From Isoetes taiwanensis (Eukaryota > Streptophyta > Lycopodiopsida > Isoetales > Isoetaceae), in NCBI GenBank assembly GCA_021234155.1, contig JAJEKV010000008.1, positions 17,846,042-17,910,041 on the forward strand: DNA of 64,000 nt, in the 5' to 3' direction. The notes under the pieces were generated by a model. The model saw nothing but the letters and a program-made list of their open reading frames with translations. It ran no database searches and was not told where the DNA came from. Shown here piece by piece: positions 55,909-64,000 of this stretch. The number at the start of each line of letters is the position of its first letter. The stretch's first letter is position 1. Position numbers and translations under genes: made by a program.

Positions 55909-56692
55909 ATAATAATAATATAATAATATATTAGATCATGCTTCATGAAACCCTTAAGGGCAAGAAGCATCAATTACAAAGATGTTTTCCGAAAGGAAAA
56001 TCTATACATCACACATAACGTTTAACAGCAAGGATCTATGTTGTTCAACTTCTAAAATCTATCTACCCAAGGAATTTGGAGCTATCTGTAGAAATGTATA
56101 GAAATCTGAAGTATCTATCTGATATCTATCCCAAATTTCCAAATATCTCGAGCACCTTAAGAAAGTATGTGCTTCATCTTCAACTTGATGTTCATCACAT
56201 AATGTGCATAGGCGTTCCGGTCTAGGAGTACCATTCCAACGGCCAACCTCCACATGTAGGTGATGTGAGCTTGTTCTATACCGCACTTATTGTCCTTCTT
56301 ATCCATAACGAATGTGACTTACGCAATTAATCCTGGTTAGCATAGATGAGAATGGGATTCACCTCTCGCTTATAAAATTCCATCATTGACCCTTGCGACT
56401 CCCAAAGCCTCTCTATAACTTTCCCTTGGACTAGATCCCTAATCCCTTCATCTGTGTCCGGCAAATCAAATTCTTCAATCCCCCATCATTGAAGCCACTG
56501 AATAACATCTCTCATCCAGCCATTATCTTGAGTTATTTCACTTGCTACTACTGACAGCCTGGATAACTCGAGTGATGTAGCTAAGAGTTTGACACAATCC
56601 CTCAGCTTCAAGTGGAAGCATATCTGTTTCAGCTAATAAAATAGCAAATGGAATTTGTTTCTTTACTCCAAGTTTTTCTCCATCCGCTTGCG
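55909..56692 (-). mobile_element. LINE 3' half, minus strand
   Basis: Read on the minus strand: LGVKKQIPFAILLAETDMLP (about 56650), EAEGLCQTLSYITR, then VIERLWESQGSMMEFYKREV in another frame, VEVGRWNGTPRPERLCTLCD, VEDEAHTFLRCSRYLEIWDR (C-C-H-C zinc motif intact, 56140-56220). The tail is (TTA)n, seen as ATAATAATAATATAATAATA on the plus strand at 55909-55930. Same family as the other simple-tail LINEs, different 3' UTR. Confidence 0.85.
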
Positions 56693-56875
56693 GGTGATAG
56701 CAGGCTGGAAAGCGCTTTATGCCATGCAGAACAACAGTCACCAGGCAGAGCTCTATGATTGGGGCCGTCAGTCACATCTGTTTCGGGCATTGGTCAAGCC
56801 TGTCCTTCCGGGATCGAGGGTTTAGTCCGGTCGTCTCTTTGATGCACTGAATGACTTGGAGCCAGTGTTCCAAAT
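56693..56875 (+). mobile_element. Inverted 5' segment of the same LINE
   Basis: On the plus strand it reads AGWKALYAMQNNSHQAELYD, WGRQSHLFRALVKPVLPGSR and FDALNDLEPV, exactly the block that precedes LGVK..PFAILLAET in this LINE family (compare order in 5889-7157). Here it lies next to that block but in opposite orientation, the hallmark of twin priming. Confidence 0.85.
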
Positions 56876-58187
56876 TTGAAGGCTACTCTCATTTTCTTTG
56901 TGACAGCAAAAAATTTACTTCACTATGATGTGAAGTCTTTCAATTTTAACCTTTCAAATGCAAGACAAAAATTCAAAATGACGTAAAACTTTTTTATGTA
57001 AAGAAAGAAGAAAAATTATAAAGTCTATTATAAACTCGTGACACATAACCAAGTTTTAAATGCACATCAACAATAGGTATGTTCTTTTGTACATTACAAG
57101 AACCTTCTATAATTTCTATGGTCTTTTCTTAAGAACTATGCCTGAACGCACGATCACGAGCCCCAGCTTACAACTATGCTATTAGAGGGGAATTTAAGAG
57201 AAGAAAGCATAGCCTCTACATTGATTGGGTTTTTTTTTTTTCAGCTTAAAGAAGCCACCGCTATAATAAAAATTGAAACTACTAAAATGCAAGGAGCAAG
57301 AAAAAGCAAGAAATCACAATAATATAGAGCAATGATCTAAATCAACTTACTTAACGTTGTCTTTATCTTGCTCCATGAATGAATAGATGAGATAGGTTTG
57401 TGTAGAAGTGGGTGGTTTCAAAAGTCTTGATCTGTGAACTGAGAGTGTAAGCTCAAGAACGGGTGTTATTTGTCACATAAGCCTGGGCGTAGGAGCCCAA
57501 GAAAGCCTCGAATCTAAGCATTATGTAGGTTTGTTGAAGTAGAGGTTTTAGGAAATATGTTGTTTGTCCATAAATATACCGGGTCCGAATTAAATGTTCT
57601 GTGGGTTTCAAAAAATCTGCAAATGGAGCATATCGTGAGAGCCCAAGTATAGATCAGAGTATAGGCCCAAGAACCCCTCAGAGTCGCTTGTCGAGGAGTA
57701 GCTTAAGAGGGCTCTTGAATCTAAATCACGATGCAAAGGGTTTCCCTCGGCCATTTCCCATGGCCAATTCCCCTCACCGATTCTCATGCATTCATGGCCG
57801 ATTCCTTTGGCAATTATACAGCTAATTGTTCCCTTTTCTCAATGGTGGGATGGTGTCTAATTTGCTATGCCCATGAAGTGTTTTTTAATTGATTGCCTTA
57901 AAGAACTATTCTATTCTATTCTATTCTTAAAGGTTGTTTGGATGGATCATATATTTTTGTATGTAGGCCTATATATTATATCATTTTATTTACAAAAGAT
58001 AGAAAATTAAAAAAAATGGGACAATTTAAATTTACGGCCTTCAAAATGACAAATATGTATTTGATGGCCCTTAAGATAATGAGCATTTGGTCATTGGCTA
58101 CCTTCAATTGCAATACAAATTTTATTTTTGCTTGTTTTGGATGGGCAAAAATGCCAAAAACAGCGGAAAGCCGTCAAATTTGAACCC
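56876..58187. other. No gene recognised; (CTATT)n tract
   Basis: AT-rich. At 57907-57928 a (CTATT)4-like tract, the same unit as the tail of the LINE at 12591, may be the tail of a very short insertion. Poly(T) at 57230-57241. Confidence 0.35.
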
Positions 58188-59178
58188 GCTTGGAGCGGTG
58201 GTGAAGGGCATTTTGGCACGGCACTTGGGGGAAACCTTCAGTCCCTATCAGATTTTGCTTTAGAAACTGGATTCTTGGCCGCTTCATTAGGCAGCCCCTT
58301 GATAGACACATCGTCTATTTTCTGAGTGGTTAATATGGGTGATGCTTTCGGCCCCCGTGATCCGCTTACGCCAGGCAATGGGCGCCCAGCATTTCGAGGC
58401 TGTTGGAGGGGTAAGAGAGATCGGTGGTTAAGCCGATGGAACGCGTCAGGAGCACAAAAGCGTCTTGGTGGACTACAGAGGCCCGATCGTGATGTACTGC
58501 AGGGGATACGGGACGCTGTTTCCTTGGCAAGCTCTCGGGACCCCGGGCGCCAAAGCCAGTCAAACGGGCCCATTACAAGGGAGCACATCAACCCCGTGTT
58601 AGTCGGGGCCCTTGAGCTCTACGCGTTCCCGAGCTCCCCCGAAAAGCGCAACTCATTGCCTCCATTCGGGCATGTGCCCATGCATCTTCGTGATCGAGCG
58701 GGCGGTGGATTGGGAGCCCACTTCGGAAGATGGGAAGCTCTGTCGGTCATTTAACAAGCGAGGACATTGAGGATGAGTCTCACACTCGAGTTGCCAACAT
58801 TGATCCGATCAAGACCCGAGATACCTCCTTAGTATGGGTAATCCTTGCCCTTACATTTGTTGATGAACACACCATCAATCATGCTCCTGGGATGCATTAC
58901 ATTCGGGAGGTAATAGATCTGGCGAGCTCACCTTTGCTCCCCTGTCCACGCCTTATGGACTAAGTGGTGCGGTGCATGAGTGTATATATTTGTGTGTTCT
59001 TGCATTTTTATATTAGAATGAGTTTGTCGGCCGGCTGATTCTTTGCCCGGTTTTCCCTCGAAAACCCTTCGGGCGGGTTTTTAATCCGTGTAGTAATCCG
59101 CTTGCTGCTTTTGTTTTGGGGTCCCATAGACCGATTGGTCTCCGTGGATGATAAAAATACCTTCCTTCCTTCCTTCCT
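58188..59178 (+). mobile_element. 5'-truncated LINE, same subfamily as 5889-7157
   Basis: It is collinear with the copy in Gypsy-1 from CTTGGAGC (58189) to the tail: GCATTTTGGCACG, CCTTGATAGACACATCG, GGGAGCACATCAACCCCGTG, TTGAGGATGAGTCTCACAC. It carries many frameshifts, different from those of the first copy. 3' UTR hairpin GACCGATTGGTC at about 59129, end GTGGATGATAAAAATACC plus (TTCC)n at 59160-59178. Confidence 0.85.
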
Positions 59179-59254
59179 ATAGAAATATCTTCAAAACAAT
59201 TTCTACCTTTATCCATAGCGAAGGTGAGGCCGATGGTTTTATGTACCCGATTTG

Positions 59255-59510
59255 GGTTGGCCTCCCATGGAAAACCTTCCTATTTTCCATGGAAACCCCT
59301 CCAAATTTCCACGGAAACCTTTCCTATTTTCATGGAAACCCTTTCGGCTTTCATTAAAACGGAAGGGGTTTCAACGAAACCTAATTCGTGGAAACCCTTC
59401 CTAATTCTAAGTTTGAAAATGGGGGTTTCCACGAGATCGAAGTTTCCAGAGAAAATGGAAGGGTTCCCATTCTGAAAATCGAAAGGGTTTCATGGAAGCC
59501 AGAGGTTTCA
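59255..59510. repeat. Degenerate GGAAACC-type short repeats
   Basis: Repeated variants of CCATGGAAACCCTTCC on both strands (CATGGAAAACC, CATGGAAACCCC, CACGGAAACC, CATGGAAACCC, GTGGAAACCC, then GGGGTTTCCACG, GGGTTTCATGG), so the region is also self-complementary. Confidence 0.6.
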
Positions 59511-61749
59511 TCCTTTTCACATTTATAATATTGCTTCAATGGATAGCGTATAGCATGACGGACGTATTATTGGTGCAGCTCTGTCTCTGCGTCACCCAGA
59601 AATTCAAATTTAATTCATGGTACCGTACAGCAGAAGAAATAGGAAGGAGTTTCTAACGAAAAAGGAAATATGAGAACCACATCGATCAAAAATTTCTAAA
59701 GTTGTCCTGTTTTTTTTTTTTTTTAATATAAACTAGTCCAGCTTTACTTCGTGTTTCAGCCCGGCTACTATGCATAGAATCAATGGTGGATTGGACAGTA
59801 TGGTAGCGCGACGCAACATCTTGCCTCATACGGGTTAGGGCAATAGTTTATAAGGATCTTGCAACAAAAGATAATTTTATGTTTCACATATCTTTGTGGC
59901 ATTTAGATTGAGGCTTGTAAGTCAAGCACATTTTAAATTGTTAAGGTGCAAGGTATAGTTTATATATGCTAATTATGATCCTTTCTTATGATAGTTTATT
60001 TACTTGGTTTATACATACTTTTCTCCACAATAGCATGATAAATTTGCATGATTCGGTTTAATTTCCATGGTTTTCCAACACGACACATTCATTGTGGTTT
60101 ATCTTAGCTCTTCCCATTGTAACTAATATCAACAAAGAAAAGTTGCATTAATCACAAAGACATGATCATGATAGCCAGCTAATAATTCATAGTGGTTTTG
60201 CATACGTGAATGAAAAAAAAAAAAATCCTTTTCTCAACATTATCCAGATCTTAAATAAGCATTGTGCTTCAATCTGGTGCATTTATGTGGACAAGGTCTT
60301 TAGGAGCACAATGTTCCACAGTTCTCTGCCATATCAATGGTCTGTATTAGTAGAACTAATGCTGTAGATACTCTTCCAATGGTCAGTATATTGAAGTTTG
60401 TTTTCCATCTTTCCATCCACTGTTATAGTGCAAATTTAGAAACCAATGGCCGAATAAGCGGAAGACCTGTTCCGGGATTCATAACTAGTGGTCCTTTAAA
60501 GGAGCTTATTCAAAGTTCATGGCTGAATGCGGGAATAGAATAAGTCGACGAAATTATTGTCCCACTTATTGCCTCAGACTCTTGAACCATAACCGTGGCT
60601 CCTAAAAAGGCCTTCACTGGCATATACGTTATTGTCGTCTTCCGAAGACTTGTAGTTTCTATTGGTATCCGGCTTTACGCTTTTGGATGAGCATCATTGG
60701 CCACGTCGCGATTGATAACGTCGTAAATATTACCGAGCGGTGACATTTGATCAGGCGTTTGAATGTACCTCTTTTAATGCAGTTCATAATACAAACCCTC
60801 GCTTTTTGACGCGTACTTCGATTAAAGTGCTCATTTCGCGGTTAAATGCGCGGATCTCATTGTTTCGCCGCTGCCGGGGTGTGTAGCGAGGTTGGCCCAC
60901 ATCCTTATATTTCACGTACTTGTTTAAGTGTATATTGGGCGCTATTTAGACATGTATTCTCAATATTCCTCCATTTTCCCGATTATGAATTCTACATATC
61001 GGTCTTCTTTTTTCTATTTTCCTCCATCACGATATTTTCAATTCTTAGATAATCCCCATCCTAAAATGCGGTGTCTCTGCGGGCTTGAGTTATCTTCGGT
61101 ACATCACGATTGTCATATCTTTCTTTGATGCCGGATTGAATCTTTGATCGCAGGCCGAAATTGTGCTTGGGTGCGGCTGACGCTTTAGGCCTCTTATAAT
61201 TATCGCCCACTCTTCATTCCACTTCCCTTCATTTTACTGAATTACTCGGGTTCATTCCATTCTCTAGTCCCCACCTGTACATCATGAACCATGCCTAGCA
61301 GGTATGTGTGATTTCTGGCGACTCGATGATTGCCAATACTTGGCTCTTGGTGACTTCCATGGTTCCTTTTATTGTATCCATAGTCTTCCCATGTCCTGTC
61401 TGGTATCAAGGAGTTGAGTGGTGTGTTTGTTACGACCTTAAATTCTGTTTGGCCACCCTTTATGGGGATCCCTTCATGTCCCATTTCTATCCGCCAAACC
61501 CGTCCCCATGCTTCAGCTCCATATAATTGGCGCTTCGTCACACTACTGCACTAAACAAGTGTGCTTTGATCTCCCAATCAATTATTAAACCATCATTCAT
61601 TTAAATTGATTTATGTCGGGATTTTGGACCATTTGTAATCGCAACTTTTTCCCCGGGTTAGTAAATTTGCATCAGAATGTGACTTTTTTATAATAGCACA
61701 ACATGATTTGCATTAAAAATTTAAAAATATTTTACATATGTATGTCGAA
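59511..61749. other. No gene recognised
   Basis: AT-rich to 60500, then mixed composition. Poly(T) at 59711-59724. The minus-strand frame at 61242-61541 (99 codons) may be a distant continuation of the gene below but has no recognisable motif. Confidence 0.3.
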
Positions 61750-64000
61750 GTTACATATTGCCAATTAGTTCTCGGCGACCCTAGAGATATCATAGCTTTC
61801 TTCCTCCACTTCCCCATATTGTAACCCTACTTGATCTTCTTTGGGATGACCTTTGGGGTCCATGAAAACAAAATAGTATCTAACTCAACCCAATCATTCC
61901 CTTCAATAGGGTTTCTCTTCCATCTCTTTGTCCAACAAATCTCTATATACCTTTCTTCCTCACCTTGATTTAATTTTAAGTTAACTGACACCACCACTCC
62001 ACCGCGAACTTTGTTCACATTATGTCACCTACTTCTTTGCAAACCTCCTCTTGAGATGGTGTAAATCCCATCCACATGGTATATCTCTTTGCGCTCTGGT
62101 ACTATAAGTTCAATTGATGGCAAACCAAATCATCTTTGGGATCATAATCCTCCAGCCCAGAGATATTTAGGCCTTCCTTTCCTGGACCAACATAGTGTTT
62201 TTCGGCGGGTGGAGGAGCCATCACTTCACGAATACTCTAATCACATCATCAACTTCCTCGGGTGTTATCAAGTCTCTCCACCTAGTCTTTAGGTAGCCAT
62301 CCATTTTTTAGTTCATCGGAGAATGTGTCTACTTGTCCCAATAATCCATGTACTGGTCCAATAATCTATCAATGCAAGGTTGGTATCATCGGGGTTTTTT
62401 CCAATACTTGATGTGATGAAGAATGCCATCCAATGTGCTTTGGTAATAAATTCCTCCTCTGCAAAAGGCTTAGAGCTTTTGGTTGACCCTTGAAATCATA
62501 GGTTTACCGACAATCTTAGGTGCCATAGGTACTCCCCTCATCGGCCTCCATTTATCATCTTAAGGTCTCATCTTCCATTGCATTATTGGCTTATTTCCCA
62601 TGACCCGTGAAGTGTAATCAAGAGGTCTAGATTGACCAACCTTCCATATCAAGAGCATAACCTTCCGATAAAATTCTTCCAATCGGGCACCTCTTGTATG
62701 ATCAACCCTATAGGAGAAGGTGAAATGCATTCACTAAGAACTTCCATTAGTCTAGGAAGATTAGTCACAGTTTGAGATTTTCAGCTGGACTATACTTCCC
62801 AAACAATGCATCCACATCCTCATGAGTATGTCCAGGCATTAAGAACCCTAAATTCACTCTTTCAAATACACCCACAAATTGTTAAATAAGATAGGAATGA
62901 GAATATATAATTGTTTTTATTTTGTCCAAAGCACAATTGTCAAGTTGGAGGAGGAACTTTGGTGATCTCGGTGGTTGGAGGCGTGAACTTGAGGTCAACA
63001 TGTTGAAGCACCTGACTTCCTAAACCTTGCCTTTAGTAAACTTCTCTGGAATTATTAGGCTTTCTATCCAACAATGCATCAAGAGCTGCTGGCTACCACC
63101 TCGAGTTATGGAGGTCACGGTAATAACCACTCATAGTTCCTCAAGCACCTCATCACACTTCCAATATGAAAAATCAGGACTTATCCACAATTGCAAACTA
63201 AAATGGCCATAATAAATTGGCGAGCCATGCACTATTGCACCGCGGAGACTCTTGCAAAGGATAAGCTCTATTGATTTGCTTGGGTATGTAACTATATGGC
63301 AACAAGTCTTCGATTGATCCATCTTGTCATGTATAATACAAAACATAGTTATTGGGTTCCAAAACATGATAATGTTCTCCACTATCCAATAAGTGGATCT
63401 ACATGATAGTTGGTCCGTCATGTGATCTTTCATTTGTTCCCTATCTTAGCCCTTTGGCTTGGTTTGTTTGGTCTTATCGGAATCTCTTTCAACTTAGCAC
63501 AAGTTGCACTTTGCAAAGTTGTTCAAGTGTCTATAGTGACATGTTTGAAGTGCTTGCTCCATAGTCTATCAAGGCGGGTTGCGATATTAAATTTTTGTAG
63601 TAATATGCCCTTCCTGGTACAATGGGATGGCAATCTCTTCGACAACTATTTTCCCAGTTGATTTTTCCTACTTTTATGGCATATTCCTGAGATTGAATTC
63701 AACATATTTTTCAAAACCTCCTAGCAGCGGATCCTAGAAGTTGGCCTCAACATGCCATTATTTCCATGTAATGCAATTTTTGCTCCCCTTGTACGACTTG
63801 CTTCCGGTTTGCCAAGATGAAATTGGAATTCCATGAATATATCCATGCAACTCTTTACATATCCATGCCCCTAGCAGTGGGTATTTTTTTTTTCTTTGGT
63901 TTTTTTCATCTTGAAGTGCAAGCTCATGAATGGAGTACATGTAAGTCCTCCTCCTCAAAGATAAGTATACTCTTGGAAGGTGGCTCTTGCTTCCACCAAT
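61750..64000 (-). pseudogene. DUF7869-type transposon-associated protein, broken, runs off the window
   Basis: On the minus strand: HDKMDQSKT (at about 63310, first conserved Asp block), SPIYYGHFSLQLWISPDFSY, FLLQLDNCALDK (about 62940, second block), VNLGFLMPGHTHEDVDALFG (about 62815-62850, the GHTHED signature). This D...LDN...GHTHED arrangement is that of the DUF7869 family, found in mobile-element-linked genes of plants and other eukaryotes and likely RNase H-like. Further downstream, EERYIEICWTKRWKRNPIEG and the WVELDTILFSWTPKVIPKK stretch (61827-61950) form the probable C-terminus. Several stops and frame changes disable it. Confidence 0.65.

Overview
This window reads as nuclear DNA of a land plant with a large, transposon-filled genome. 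The evidence is a nuclear gene for mitochondrial ribosomal protein S10, plant-type Ty3/gypsy elements primed by initiator-tRNA-Met (a TGGTATCAGAGC-type site occurs twice), L1-like LINEs with an ORF1 zinc knuckle, and a Helitron end with the plant-type hairpin plus CTAG. Several elements (LINEs ending in short tandem repeats, a DUF7869-type gene) seem to me more typical of seed-free plants such as ferns, lycophytes or bryophytes, but that is an impression and not proof. I see no rRNA, no tRNA and no CRISPR array.

Layout. 1-2697: unassigned DNA ending in a Helitron 3' terminus that sits inside the first bases of a retrotransposon LTR. 2698-8927: a decayed chromodomain-type Ty3/gypsy element that lost half of its RT plus RNase H, then took a 1.27-kb LINE with a clean 10-bp target duplication. 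8928-12045: a mosaic of a second gag piece, a fragment of an inverted-repeat element, an RT-to-integrase remnant of a second gypsy lineage, and a separate copy of the first LTR. 12591-13300: a minus-strand LINE tail end. 13301-15700: non-coding, repeat-bearing retroelement DNA. 15702-20470: gag, protease and a plant-type RNase H of the second lineage, split by a 2.2-kb terminal-inverted-repeat element. 20640-21420: a broken coiled-coil plus RING-like gene. 24327-24980: the rps10 gene, the only intact host gene I recognise, with a probable intron in its 3' UTR. 26351: an opposite-strand Helitron end of the same family as the one at 2697.

30865-41204: a long L1-like LINE with near-perfect target duplications, itself split by a second, minus-strand LINE with a 14-bp target duplication. 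42836-43445: an element with two 191-bp, almost identical inverted arms. 44132-44282: an in-frame 57-bp triplicate. 45920-46697: a LINE tail end. 47197-52926: a second L1-like LINE with a poly(A) tail. 53385-53625: a cluster of GTAC palindromes. 54142-54497: a 184-bp tandem duplication. 55909-56875: a LINE whose 5' part is inverted as expected from twin priming. 58188-59178: another LINE. 61750-64000: a broken minus-strand gene of the DUF7869 type that runs off the window.

Most coding sequence is dead mobile DNA, so there is no operon-like cooperation. The main value of the window is a readable order of nested insertions. I did not find a clearly new functional system. The best candidates for novelty are the 191-bp inverted-repeat family, the 268-codon repeat-bearing reading frame inside the large LINE, the small ORF in the rps10 3' region, and the coiled-coil/RING-like relic.
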